Shown in pieces: positions 34,682 through 43,320 of a DNA stretch of 64,000 nucleotides (positions within the stretch are counted from its first letter, which is position 1; every line of letters begins with the position of its first letter). The stretch is from UBA2421 sp002343075 (lineage in GTDB: Bacteria > Planctomycetota > Phycisphaerae > Tepidisphaerales > Tepidisphaeraceae), in contig CALJLN010000051.1 in the NCBI GenBank assembly GCA_937982565.1, forward strand, positions 1 through 64,000, in the 5' to 3' direction. The notes under the pieces were generated by a model. It was not told the DNA's origin, ran no database searches, and saw nothing but the letters and a program-made list of their open reading frames with translations. A program made the translations under genes and the position numbers.

Positions 34682-35146
34682 ATGGATCAGCAGGATAAAG
34701 ACAGAATGCGACATTTCTTCGACAAGTCGTGGGACATTCGCGAGTCGCTCGATGCGTTTCTAACCCGGTCGGGACTCACCCAGCAGGATCTCGCGCGTCT
34801 CTACACCACGCGCACGTTTCAGCGGCTTCGAAAGCGCATGTGCGGCGGAATGGCCACCCGGCGCGAGCTGGAGGTGCAACGCGCCGCGCTGGCGGCGGCG
34901 GAGCAGGTGCGCGCCTTTGTCGCCGGCACCGACGACACCTTCAAGGAGCTGTCGCGCAAGGTCTGCGGCGATCTCATCAAGCTCGCACGCACGCAAGAAG
35001 CCCGGCAGGCTGCCGCCGAACAACAGGCCGAGCGCACCGCCGAAGCCCGTGCCGATGCCGGCGTGTCACACAATCTCACCAAGGCACAGCGCATCGCCAT
35101 CCTCGAACGCATGCTCGGCGCGGCGCGACAGGCGGAGGAACCATAA
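34682..35146 (+). CDS. Small helical protein upstream of terminase (small-terminase position)
   Basis: A 154-residue, almost entirely helical protein. An early HTH-like segment (LDAFLTRSGLTQQDLARLYT) is followed by an Arg-rich stretch (TFQRLRKRMCGGMATRREL) and a long Ala/Glu/Arg coiled-coil-like helix. AAAGGAG precedes the ATG. It ends 56 bp before the terminase large subunit-like gene, the usual place of a terminase small subunit, which also contains an HTH and helical oligomerisation part. I cannot prove that assignment from sequence. Confidence 0.6.
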   Translation: MDQQDKDRMRHFFDKSWDIRESLDAFLTRSGLTQQDLARLYTTRTFQRLRKRMCGGMATRRELEVQRAALAAAEQVRAFVAGTDDTFKELSRKVCGDLIKLARTQEARQAAAEQQAERTAEARADAGVSHNLTKAQRIAILERMLGAARQAEEP

Positions 35147-35202
35147 CGCCACTCCATCCACCCGGTGCCATCAACCTTCAAAGACACTGAACAAGGAGCA
35201 AC

Positions 35203-36813
35203 ATGAGAAGCCACTGGAAACATCTGCTGTTGGCCCCCTGCCGCACGCCCGATGAACTGCACGACTGGGTGCGCTGCTTCACCTCGCTGGACCTGCCTCG
35301 GGTGCCGGTCTGCGCGCACCATGATGCGCCGTTTGACTACCTCTGCGCGTCCTACTTCGAGCCGGCGACGGACCTCATCATCCACGCCCCGCGCGGCGGA
35401 GGAAAAACCCGGCTGGCTGCGCTGGCGACACTCCTCGACCTGCTTCACAAGCCGGGCGTTTCCGTCCGCATTCTCGGCGGGAGCTTCGAGCAGTCGCTAC
35501 GCACATGGGAACACCTCGTGCCCGATATCGAACAGCTCGCCGGTGACCTCATCCTCAAACCACGAAGCACCGGAAAGCGCCTGCGACTCCGAAGCCGCAG
35601 CAACGCCAGCGTGCTTACGCAGTCGCAGCGGGCGGTGCGCGGGCTGCGCGTGCAGAAGCTGCGCTGCGATGAAGTGGAGCTGTTCGACCCCGATGTGTGG
35701 GAGGCCGCCCAACTCGTCACGCGCAGCGGGCAGTTGTCAATGGACAATGTCCAGAACATGGGCGAGCACTCGGATGTCGCAACTGCAGCGTCGGCGCACT
35801 GCCGACCGCGCATCGCCCACCGCGTCAACGGCACGATCGAGGCGCTATCCACACACCATCGCCCTTTCGGGCTGATGCAGAAAATCCTTGACGCCGCGGC
35901 GAAGAATCACTCGCCCCGGGTGATTCGGTGGTGTTTAATGGAAGTGCTACAGAAGTGCGAACCCGACCGTGACTGCAAGACCTGCCCGCTCTGGAACGAG
36001 TGCCGCGGGCTGGCCAAGTCGCGGTGCAACGGGTTCATCCCCATCGACGATGCGATCGCCATGAAGCAGCGCGTCAGCGAGGACTGCTGGAATGCAGAAA
36101 TGCTGTGCAAGCGGCCCAGCGTGCGCGGCTGCGTGTTTCCGACGTTCGACGAGGCGGTGCATGTGGTGGAAGCGATCAATCAACCGTCGCCTGCGTCAGG
36201 CACCGGGCAGAATTCGCAGATCACCATTAGCCCCTCGGCGCCTGCCCAACTCTGTCTTGCGATCGATTTCGGGTTTGCCAATCCGTTTGTCTGCCTGTTC
36301 ATTCGCGCAACCGGCTATGGCGCCTCGGCGGGGGTGCATGTGGTTGACGAATATGTGCAAACACAACAGACGCTTGATGTGCATTTGAAGCAAATACAGT
36401 CAAGAGGTTATGGGACGGTAAGCTGGGTGGCGTGCGACCCTGCCGGCGCGGGCCGAAACGACCAGACGGCAGACAGCAACGTGGCGGCGCTGCGGCGCGC
36501 GGGGTATCGGGTTCGTTTTCGTGCGACCCGGATTGTCGACGGACTGGAGGCGATCCGCGCCGCGCTTCGCCCCGCCGCCGGGAAACCCCGGCTGTTTGTT
36601 CACCCGCGCTGCGTCCGCCTGATCGCGGCTTTGAAAGGGTATCGCTATGCCGACGGCGAGGTGTTGAGCGAGTTGCCGGTGAAGGATGGGCAACACGACC
36701 ACCTGATCGACGCCCTTCGCTACTTTCTGGTGAACAACATCGATCGCCGGTTGAAGGTCGGCGGGATCGGGGCGCGCGCCGGGTGGCTAGGCTACATGTG
36801 TAGACAAATGTAA
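35203..36813 (+). CDS. Terminase large subunit-like protein
   Basis: A 536-residue protein with both activities of a phage terminase motor. The ATPase domain has Walker A APRGGGKTRLAALA (about 66-79) and Walker B KLRCDEVELFD (about 152-162). The RNase H-like nuclease domain has LCLAIDFGFANPF (first Asp), WVACDPAGAGRND (second Asp) and QHDHLIDALRYF near the C-terminus (third acidic site). Cys-rich EPDRDCKTCPLWNECRG lies between them and may bind a metal. All key residues are intact, so the gene is not visibly decayed. No portal, protease, capsid or tail gene follows; parB is next. This suggests a lone, domesticated packaging-type motor. AAGGAG precedes the ATG. Confidence 0.82.
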   Translation: MRSHWKHLLLAPCRTPDELHDWVRCFTSLDLPRVPVCAHHDAPFDYLCASYFEPATDLIIHAPRGGGKTRLAALATLLDLLHKPGVSVRILGGSFEQSLRTWEHLVPDIEQLAGDLILKPRSTGKRLRLRSRSNASVLTQSQRAVRGLRVQKLRCDEVELFDPDVWEAAQLVTRSGQLSMDNVQNMGEHSDVATAASAHCRPRIAHRVNGTIEALSTHHRPFGLMQKILDAAAKNHSPRVIRWCLMEVLQKCEPDRDCKTCPLWNECRGLAKSRCNGFIPIDDAIAMKQRVSEDCWNAEMLCKRPSVRGCVFPTFDEAVHVVEAINQPSPASGTGQNSQITISPSAPAQLCLAIDFGFANPFVCLFIRATGYGASAGVHVVDEYVQTQQTLDVHLKQIQSRGYGTVSWVACDPAGAGRNDQTADSNVAALRRAGYRVRFRATRIVDGLEAIRAALRPAAGKPRLFVHPRCVRLIAALKGYRYADGEVLSELPVKDGQHDHLIDALRYFLVNNIDRRLKVGGIGARAGWLGYMCRQM

Positions 36814-36988
36814 TCACTATTGCGACGCCCCGCCGTGACGCTGATGCCCACGGAGCGCCGGCATCGTCATGGGCTGCCGGGGCTGCGTAGGCCTCGGCGG
36901 ATTTTGCCCCGCAGTGCGTGTTGCGATATGTTTCACGCACGGCGAGGATCGCCTGTGCCTTACAACACTGTTCCTGGAGGAACGCATC

Positions 36989-37987
36989 ATGTCTAAACAA
37001 GAATCGTCCCCCCGTCGGCTTGGCCGAGGGTTATCGAGTTTGATCAACGTCTCGGATGCGCCGGTTGAACGGACGGTTGCCGACTCGCAACCGGCCGCCT
37101 CGCCGTCGGGTTCACTCCCTCGCGCGGCGGGCGATTCGGGTGGCGCTGCGCCAATGTTCCGCGCGGAACAATCGTCGGTTTCCCCGGGCGCGGTGCTTGA
37201 ACTGCCGATCGATAGCATCGTCCCCAACCCGCACCAGCCCCGCCGCCGGATGAATGACGCATCGCTGAAGGAGTTGGCAGACAGCATCAAGGGGACCGGG
37301 CTTATTCAGCCCGTGCTCGTGCGCAGGACGGCGGAGGGCATCTCGCAGTTGATCGCCGGCGAACGCCGTTGGCGTGCAAGCAAGCTCGCAGGCCTGAAAA
37401 CGATCCTGGCTATCGTCCGCGATGTGGATGTCTTCACGCAGGCCCAGATGGCACTTGTCGAGAACATCCAGCGGGAAGATTTGAACCCGATCGACCGGGC
37501 GGCAGGGTATCGAACGCTGGTGCAGGAACTCGGCCTGACGCAGGCAGAGCTGGCAGGGCGGCTGGGTGAGGACCGCAGCACGATCGCCAACTTCATGCGG
37601 CTGCTCGAGCTGCAGACGCAGGTACAGGATATGGTGCGCGACGGTCAGCTTTCGTTGACGCATGCCAAGCTGCTGGTGGGCGTGACGGATATGAAGGAGC
37701 AGTTTCGCCTCGGCCACCTATGTGCGACGCAGGGGCTAAACGCGCGGAACCTCGAACGACTGATCAACGGATCGCCCCGCCGGCCGCTCAACCGCGAGAA
37801 GGTGGTTGCGGCCAACAGCATGCACCTGGCCGACCTTGAGAAGCGCGTCGCCAGCGAGCTGGGCATGCGCGTGCAGGTGAAGGCCAAGCCGAAGTCGAAG
37901 GGGAAGGGCAGCCTGGTGATTCACTATGCCAACCTCGACCAGTTCGACGACCTGATGACCCGGCTGGGCGTGAAGCTCGACGAGTAA
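36989..37987 (+). CDS. parB: Chromosome partitioning protein ParB
   Basis: A 332-residue ParB. RRLGRGLSSLI (about 8-18) is the conserved N-terminal box that contacts ParA. The CTPase region has PNPHQPRR and LIAGERRWRASKLAG; ENIQREDLNPIDRAAGY and the HTH TQAELAGRLGEDRSTIANFM follow; the C-terminal dimerisation domain ends in DQFDDLMTRLGVKL. ParB binds parS, hydrolyses CTP and spreads on DNA to seed chromosome segregation. GGAGG lies before ATG 36,989. The coding sequence contains a perfect parS-like palindrome (encoding MFRAEQ) in the unconserved linker. No parA is present upstream; the preceding gene is the terminase. Confidence 0.95.
   Translation: MSKQESSPRRLGRGLSSLINVSDAPVERTVADSQPAASPSGSLPRAAGDSGGAAPMFRAEQSSVSPGAVLELPIDSIVPNPHQPRRRMNDASLKELADSIKGTGLIQPVLVRRTAEGISQLIAGERRWRASKLAGLKTILAIVRDVDVFTQAQMALVENIQREDLNPIDRAAGYRTLVQELGLTQAELAGRLGEDRSTIANFMRLLELQTQVQDMVRDGQLSLTHAKLLVGVTDMKEQFRLGHLCATQGLNARNLERLINGSPRRPLNREKVVAANSMHLADLEKRVASELGMRVQVKAKPKSKGKGSLVIHYANLDQFDDLMTRLGVKLDE
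37155..37170. promoter_or_regulatory. parS-like site within parB
   Basis: Exact TGTTCCGCGCGGAACA inside the variable linker of parB, where amino-acid sequence is least constrained. Confidence 0.65.
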
Positions 37988-38013
37988 AAACCAACTGATA
38001 AACAGGCGCAGAG

Positions 38014-38045
38014 CAGCGGGCGGACTCAACAGAGTCCGCCCGCTG
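38014..38045. terminator. Hairpin downstream of parB
   Basis: 14-bp perfect stem (38,014-38,027 with 38,032-38,045; CAGCGGGCGGACTC) with an AACA loop, 26 bp after the parB stop. The following bases TTCTG give only a weak U-tract. Its right arm abuts the next parS-like site. Confidence 0.55.
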
Positions 38046-38059
38046 TTCTGCGCGGAACA
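38044..38059. promoter_or_regulatory. parS-like site (one mismatch)
   Basis: TGTTCTGCGCGGAACA: 15 of 16 positions match the palindrome seen in and near parB. Confidence 0.55.
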
Positions 38060-38089
38060 TTCATGCTGGTTAAAGACCATTTCAGCAAA

Positions 38090-38105
38090 TGTTCCGCGCG
38101 GAACA
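38090..38105. promoter_or_regulatory. parS-like ParB-binding site
   Basis: Exact TGTTCCGCGCGGAACA, about 100 bp after the parB stop. Confidence 0.65.
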
Positions 38106-38135
38106 TCGCCACCGAATCGACTCAATTTTGACAAT

Positions 38136-38151
38136 TGTTCCGCGCGGAACA
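38136..38151. promoter_or_regulatory. parS-like ParB-binding site
   Basis: Exact TGTTCCGCGCGGAACA, extended by AAT/ATT on both sides like the copy at 6463. The stretch 37,988-38,334 has no gene that I can support. Confidence 0.65.
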
Positions 38152-38334
38152 ATTTGCAAAAATAGCATTTAACTTCATTATTTACAGATACTTATGACGC
38201 GCAAAGAAGCAACATCGACCCTAACAAAAGTTAGGTATGAAAGACTCAAATCGAGCGTTCTGGAACGCGACCATTTTGCGTGCCTGTCGCACTTGGGAAC
38301 TCTCGCTTCAGGCTCTACAATCCCCGGCTTGCTT

Positions 38335-39369
38335 ATGACTGAAACCAATGTTCCACCATCGTCCGATATTGTTGATCTCGCCATCATCGGGGCCGGGCCG
38401 GTCGGCCTGTTCGCCGCGTTTTATGCCGGGCTTCGGCAGATGAGCGTGAAGATCATCGACTCGCTTGAAAGCCTCGGCGGGCAGTTGGTCACGCTTTACC
38501 CGGAAAAATACATCTACGATGTCGCCGGGTTTCCAAAGGTGCTTGCCAAAGATCTGGCCGCGTCGCTGGTGGAGCAGGGGATGCAGTACGGCGCGATTGC
38601 CTGCCTCGGAGAGCAGACGCAGACCGTCGAAGTCGACCCCGCCGGCGGATTTGCCATCACGACTTCGCACACGACGCATCACGCGCGCTCGGTCGTTATC
38701 TGTGCCGGCATGGGCAGTTTCAGCCCGAAGAAACTCCCCATACCCAACGAGCCGCAACTCATCGGCAGGGGGCTTTATTACTTTGTAAAGTCGATGGAAG
38801 AGTTTCGGGGCAAGCGCGTCCTTGTCGTCGGCGGGGGGGATAGCGCTGTCGACTGGGCCAACATGCTCCACCCCATCGCCGCCAGCGTGACGCTCATCCA
38901 CCGGCGCGACGGGTTTCGTGCTCACGAAGATTCGGTCGAGAAGATGCGAGCCTGTAACGCCGTCAACATTCGTGTCTTTTACGAGCTTCGCGCCATTGAG
39001 GCCGGCACCGATGGGCGGATCGCCCGCGCCACGATCTACGACAATCGCACCAACGCCGACGAGTCGATCGAGGTCGATGCGGTGCTGGTCAATATTGGCT
39101 TTGCCAACAGCCTCGGGCCGATCAAGAACTGGGGGCTGACGCTGGAGAAGAACGCCATCGTGGTTGACTCAACGATGAAGACCAGCCGTCCGGGGATCTT
39201 CGCCGCTGGCGATGTGTGTACCTATCTTGGCAAGCTGAAGTTGATCGCCACCGGCTTCGGCGAGGCGGCGATCGCTGTCAACTTTGCCAAGACGATGATC
39301 GACCCGAAAGCCAAGCTTTTCCCCGGCCACAGCAGCGATATGGAACTGCCCGCGCAAGTGTCACACTAA
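38335..39369 (+). CDS. Ferredoxin-NADP reductase, thioredoxin-reductase-like type
   Basis: A 344-residue flavoprotein. FAD-binding IIGAGPVGLFAAFYAG (about 17-32), GGQLVTLYPEKYIYDVAGFP, NADPH-binding VLVVGGGDSAVDWANML (about 162-178) and the C-terminal GIFAAGDVCTYLGKLKLIATGFGEAAIA. The redox-active CxxC of thioredoxin reductase is absent, and the YPEKYIYDVAGFP segment is typical of YumC-type ferredoxin/flavodoxin-NADP+ reductases. It probably supplies electrons to ferredoxin-dependent pathways. The start at MTETNVPPSS fits the family; an upstream in-frame start at 38,194 would add 47 unrelated residues. Confidence 0.9.
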   Translation: MTETNVPPSSDIVDLAIIGAGPVGLFAAFYAGLRQMSVKIIDSLESLGGQLVTLYPEKYIYDVAGFPKVLAKDLAASLVEQGMQYGAIACLGEQTQTVEVDPAGGFAITTSHTTHHARSVVICAGMGSFSPKKLPIPNEPQLIGRGLYYFVKSMEEFRGKRVLVVGGGDSAVDWANMLHPIAASVTLIHRRDGFRAHEDSVEKMRACNAVNIRVFYELRAIEAGTDGRIARATIYDNRTNADESIEVDAVLVNIGFANSLGPIKNWGLTLEKNAIVVDSTMKTSRPGIFAAGDVCTYLGKLKLIATGFGEAAIAVNFAKTMIDPKAKLFPGHSSDMELPAQVSH

Positions 39370-39393
39370 ACTTTTTTTCAGGAGACTCAGGCC

Positions 39394-39591
39394 ATGAGGC
39401 AACGTGTCGTGTTCAGCGATGAAGAGATGATCGTTGCGATCAATCAGGCGTTTGCGTCGGGTGCAGACAAGGACACTTTTGCCGACAAGCTGCAACCGCC
39501 GAACCTGCTGGCGTTTTTCAACAACCTTCCCCGGCCCGAGCGCGACCGGCTCTACACCGCAGCGGCGCCGAAGGCGGGCAACGGAGAATGA
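39394..39591 (+). CDS. Small hypothetical protein
   Basis: A 65-residue, mostly helical protein (RQRVVFSDEEMIVAINQAFA ... FFNNLPRPERDRLY). CAGGAGACTC precedes the ATG. Its TGA overlaps the ATG of the MOSC gene (ATGATG), so the two are translationally coupled. It starts 24 bp after the reductase gene. No family recognised. Confidence 0.6.
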   Translation: MRQRVVFSDEEMIVAINQAFASGADKDTFADKLQPPNLLAFFNNLPRPERDRLYTAAAPKAGNGE

Positions 39592-40253
39592 TGCGCCTGC
39601 TGACCATCCAGATCGGCCAGCCGCGCACCATTGTCGATGAGCATGGCAAGTCAGAGGAAGACAGGGTTTGGTTCAGCGGGTTCTATAAATCGCCGGTGAC
39701 GCGCCCGGTGCGTGTCGGCGCGACAGGGCTTGCCGGCGACGGTCAGGCCGATTCAAAGCACCACGGCGGGGCGGATAAGGCCGTGCTCGCCTATTCGTTC
39801 GATCATTATCCTCATTGGCGCGCGTCGCTCGGCATTGATTCGTTTGACCCGGGCGCGTTCGGGGAAAATCTCACCGTAGCAGGCACCAATGAAGATGATG
39901 TGTGCGTCGGGGATGTCTGGCAGATCGGTGAAGTCCGCCTGCAGGTAAGTCAGCCGCGCCAGCCGTGCTGGAAGCTCGCGCGGCGGTGGGGGAGGAAGGA
40001 CCTTCCCGCGCAGGTGATCGCCAACGGTCAAAGCGGCTGGTATCTGCGCGTGCTGAGGGAAGGCACGATTCAAGCCACGCCGGAAGCACCGATGACCATC
40101 GAGCGCGTCGAGCGGCCGTGTCTGGATTGGACCATCGCGCGAATCAATCGGCTGCTTTACCACGATCGCGACAACCCCGCCGACCGACGCGCGCTGGCTG
40201 CGTGTGCGCTATTGTCGGAGAGCATGCGCGCCGATTTCGCCGTCGACCAGTGA
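39588..40253 (+). CDS. MOSC-domain protein, YiiM type
   Basis: A 221-residue protein with the MOSC fold: GDGQADSKHHGGADKAVLAY, FDPGAFGENLTV, the conserved Cys in QPRQPCWKLARRW, and a C-terminal YiiM-specific helical part (RINRLLYHDRDNPADRRAL). MOSC proteins bind molybdenum cofactor; YiiM reduces N-hydroxylated base analogues such as 6-hydroxylaminopurine. The conserved Cys that ligates molybdenum is present. Coupled to the small upstream gene. Confidence 0.9.
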   Translation: MMRLLTIQIGQPRTIVDEHGKSEEDRVWFSGFYKSPVTRPVRVGATGLAGDGQADSKHHGGADKAVLAYSFDHYPHWRASLGIDSFDPGAFGENLTVAGTNEDDVCVGDVWQIGEVRLQVSQPRQPCWKLARRWGRKDLPAQVIANGQSGWYLRVLREGTIQATPEAPMTIERVERPCLDWTIARINRLLYHDRDNPADRRALAACALLSESMRADFAVDQ

Positions 40254-40373
40254 CCGCCGGCTGACCGCTGCCGCGTTGCCGCGTCGTCCTGCCAAACGGT
40301 TGTCGCGATGCTCGGGCTAAGGGCCGATGCGCGCCACTATCCTCGCAAGCTCCGTTCCGCTATTTTCGTCTTC

Positions 40374-41171
40374 ATGAGAATCGCTCGCTTTTTATCAAAC
40401 GGAACGATCGTCCACGGGCAGCTGATCGATGATACAACTGCCCGCCGCATCGACGGCGACTTGTTCGGCACCTTCACCGTCACCAATGAAACGGTGAAGA
40501 TCGACAAGCTGCTTGCTCCGTTTGTGCCGACCGACATTCTGTGCATCGGCCTGAACTACCGCGAGCACGCTGCCGAGTCGGGAAGCCCGGTGCCGGTGAA
40601 TCCGATGTTGTTCATCAAAGCCAGCAATACGCTGACCAACCCCGGCGACGGGATTCCGATCCCGAAGCGCAGTTCGCAGATCGATTACGAAGCCGAGCTG
40701 GCTGTCGTCATTGGCAGGACTGCACGGCACGTCAGCAAAGCCGACGCCCTGCAGTATGTGTTTGGCTACACCTGCGCCAATGACGTTTCGGCGCGCGACT
40801 GGCAGAGAGAAGCGAGCCTGGGTGGTGGACAATTCGCGCGCGGCAAGTCGTTCGATGGCTTCTGCCCGCTTGGCCCGTGGATTGTTACAAAGGATGAGAT
40901 ACCCAATCCGAACGCGCTTGGAATCAAGTGCATTCTCAACGGGCAGGTGATGCAGGATCACACCACCGGCGACATGATCTTTGATGTGCCATCGCTGATC
41001 GAATCGCTCAGCAGCACCATGACACTTCGGCCGGGCGCGGTCATCCTCACCGGCACGCCGCAGGGAGTGGGCTTCGCGCGCAAGCCGCCGGTGTGGTTGA
41101 AGGACGGCGATACCGTGTCGGTCGAATTGGAAAAGATCGGCACCCTGACCAATCCGGTAGTAAACGAATAG
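40374..41171 (+). CDS. Fumarylacetoacetate hydrolase family protein
   Basis: A 265-residue member of the FAH superfamily. Family signatures: DILCIGLNYREHAAESG, PMLFIKASNTL, IDYEAELAVVIG (metal-binding Glu residues), YVFGYTCANDVSARDWQ, GKSFDGFCPLGPWI and VILTGTPQGVGF. These enzymes cleave or isomerise beta-diketo acids in aromatic or ureide catabolism (fumarylpyruvate hydrolase, HpaG isomerase and ureidoglycolate lyase are relatives). The exact substrate cannot be assigned. ATG 40,374 is chosen because MRIARF is the typical N-terminus. Confidence 0.9.
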   Translation: MRIARFLSNGTIVHGQLIDDTTARRIDGDLFGTFTVTNETVKIDKLLAPFVPTDILCIGLNYREHAAESGSPVPVNPMLFIKASNTLTNPGDGIPIPKRSSQIDYEAELAVVIGRTARHVSKADALQYVFGYTCANDVSARDWQREASLGGGQFARGKSFDGFCPLGPWIVTKDEIPNPNALGIKCILNGQVMQDHTTGDMIFDVPSLIESLSSTMTLRPGAVILTGTPQGVGFARKPPVWLKDGDTVSVELEKIGTLTNPVVNE

Positions 41172-41210
41172 ATAAGCGGCGCGCCCCCCGGCGTGATCGG
41201 ATGGCGCTGG

Positions 41211-43235
41211 TTACAACGGCCCGCCGGGACGCGCGCGATATCGCATTGCTTCCTCGACGCGCCCCTCGCGCAGCAGGATCGCTGCCAGTCGTTCGGTTGC
41301 CTCGGGGAAATTGGGCGCGAGTTGCGTGGCTACTTTCAAACTCGTGATCGCGCGATCCGTCTGCTGCAGCTCATCGAGCGCAACACCCAGGACGTAATGC
41401 GCCGACGCGTAACCGTAAAGCAACCCGATCGCCGCCAGCGCATGTTCGGCGGCGGCTTCCCAGCGTTGTGTGAGCAGGTAAACCAGCGACAGCCCATATT
41501 GTGCCCGCTCGCTCTCGGCGTCGATGGCGATGGCGCGCCTAAACGCCGCCTCGGCTTTGCCGTAGAGGGCGCGCGTGCGATAGGTGTCGCCGAGAAGGCA
41601 ATACAATCCCACCGATGTAACCTCGCGCGCTTCAAGCCGCTCGAGGCGGGCGAGCGCCTGATCGGCCAGCCCGAGTGAAAGCTCGCACTGCCCTAGCATG
41701 AGCTGCACGTCGATGTTCTCCGGCGCTTTCAACTCTGCCGCCGACAGGAGCTTCTGCGCTTCCTCGTGCCGGCGCAGTTCGATCAGGCTGTGTGCCAGCA
41801 ATCCGACATACCGCACCTCATCGGCATGCGCCGCCACCAGCGGTGCGAGAATCGCCTCGGCCTGCTCGTGCCGGCGCATCTGAACGTGAACGGTGGCAAG
41901 GTTAAACTGCCACTCGCGCGCCGCCTGATCAACCGTTGAAGCGGCCGAGTCGGCTTGCGGCGCGAGATAGCCAAGCTCCACCAACTGCTGCAATGCGGCG
42001 GCGGTGGCGGCGGCATCGATGGCGGCGGTGGCGTCGGGGCGTGGCCGTGGCGCGTGCCGGCCCGACGCACCTCCAACCGTATCCCAACTCCCCACGCGCG
42101 TTGTCGTCGGTGGGCGCTCAAACGCCTGCGCGATCACCTGTCCGTCCATGTCGTCGCCGACGGGCAAATCGAGGATGGCCAGCAGCGTCGGGGCGACGTC
42201 GAGCAGCGTCGCGCCGTAAACCCGGTCGTCCTGTTTCACGCCCGGGCCGCGCAGCGCGATGATCCCAAACTGTCGGTGCCACTGCGCCGCGTCGGCTTCC
42301 ATCGTTGATGCCGGCACCGCGGGGCGAAGGTGGTCGCTGTGAAAGCCATGATCGCTGAGCAGCACCACCGTCGTCTCCGGCCCGGCGAGCTGCAGCAGCG
42401 TGTCGAGCAGCATGTCGTGAAAGCGGTAGATCCCGCTCATCACGTTTTGATATAAGTCAAAATCGCGATCGGTCACATTCGCCAGCTTCGGCGGATGAAA
42501 GGGCATGAAGTCGTGGCCCACCCGGTCGATCGCGTCGTAGTAGACCGCAGCCACGTCCCAGGGTTCGGTGGCCAGCACATCGGTGGCGACGGCGTGAATC
42601 GACGCACACGCCGCCAGCGCCGAGGCAAGCCGGGCAGGGCGGGGGTCGGCCGGGTTGACCTCCGAGAGCTTCGGTATGAACGGCAGCAGGTCGCCGGCGC
42701 CGATCTCGCGCCGGCCCACGCGATACCCGCTCAGTCGCTCGCGAAGCGACTCCGGATGAATCGAACCCTCGCGCGCCAGCGGATGGGCATCGGGGTTCGA
42801 GATCGCGCCCAGAGTTTCAATCGCCGCAGCGTCGATAAACTGATCGGAAACGCACACGCCGTTGATTGGCTCGGCGGGGTGCGACGCATACCACCCGATC
42901 ACGTGCGTTTTGAGTCCTGCCTGCGACGTGATGTTCCAGAACGCCTTGGTCGTGCGTGTTGCACTGCCGACAAGTCGCACGCCCGATGCATCGGCAAGCG
43001 GTTCGACAAAGCCACACACGCCATGCTTGTCGGCGGTCTTCCCGGTGGCGATCGACGTCCAGAGCATCGGCGAGAGAGACGGGTGCAACGTGGCAAGATT
43101 GCCGATGCAGCCTTCATCAATGAACTTTGACAAGGTGGGCATCAATCCCGCATCGACCAGAGGGTGAATCATCTTCCAGTCGGCAGCGTCGAAGCCGATG
43201 ACTAAGAGCTTGCGTGAACCGGTGGAGGAAGCCAT
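41211..43235 (-). CDS. Type I phosphodiesterase/nucleotide pyrophosphatase-like protein with TPR repeats
   Basis: A 674-residue protein. The N-terminal half is an alkaline-phosphatase superfamily domain: LLVIGFDAADWKMIHPLVDA (first metal Asp), LSPMLWTSIATGKTADKHGV (nucleophile Ser/Thr region), AVYYDAIDRVGHDFMPFHPP (Asp and His), TVVLLSDHGFHSDHLRP (Asp-His) and FGIIALRGPGVK. The C-terminal 270 residues are TPR repeats (HVQMRRHEQAEAILAPLVAA; AEAAFRRAIAIDAESERAQY). This AP-TPR fusion is common in planctomycetes; the substrate is unknown. The start at MASSTGSRK precedes the first strand directly. Convergent with the FAH-family gene. Confidence 0.85.
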   Translation of the reverse strand: MASSTGSRKLLVIGFDAADWKMIHPLVDAGLMPTLSKFIDEGCIGNLATLHPSLSPMLWTSIATGKTADKHGVCGFVEPLADASGVRLVGSATRTTKAFWNITSQAGLKTHVIGWYASHPAEPINGVCVSDQFIDAAAIETLGAISNPDAHPLAREGSIHPESLRERLSGYRVGRREIGAGDLLPFIPKLSEVNPADPRPARLASALAACASIHAVATDVLATEPWDVAAVYYDAIDRVGHDFMPFHPPKLANVTDRDFDLYQNVMSGIYRFHDMLLDTLLQLAGPETTVVLLSDHGFHSDHLRPAVPASTMEADAAQWHRQFGIIALRGPGVKQDDRVYGATLLDVAPTLLAILDLPVGDDMDGQVIAQAFERPPTTTRVGSWDTVGGASGRHAPRPRPDATAAIDAAATAAALQQLVELGYLAPQADSAASTVDQAAREWQFNLATVHVQMRRHEQAEAILAPLVAAHADEVRYVGLLAHSLIELRRHEEAQKLLSAAELKAPENIDVQLMLGQCELSLGLADQALARLERLEAREVTSVGLYCLLGDTYRTRALYGKAEAAFRRAIAIDAESERAQYGLSLVYLLTQRWEAAAEHALAAIGLLYGYASAHYVLGVALDELQQTDRAITSLKVATQLAPNFPEATERLAAILLREGRVEEAMRYRARPGGPL

Positions 43236-43320
43236 GAAGCCAGCAGAGATAAAACAGTCGGTCGATGAAACAACAGGTCGATCAATCAATCGGTAGAAAA
43301 AGAAGACAGTAGATAAAACA

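Noticed and set aside
31980..37987. Ordinary prophage
   Set aside because: Only a terminase and a small protein are phage-like; no portal, capsid, tail, lysis or integrase gene is seen and there are no attachment-site repeats.
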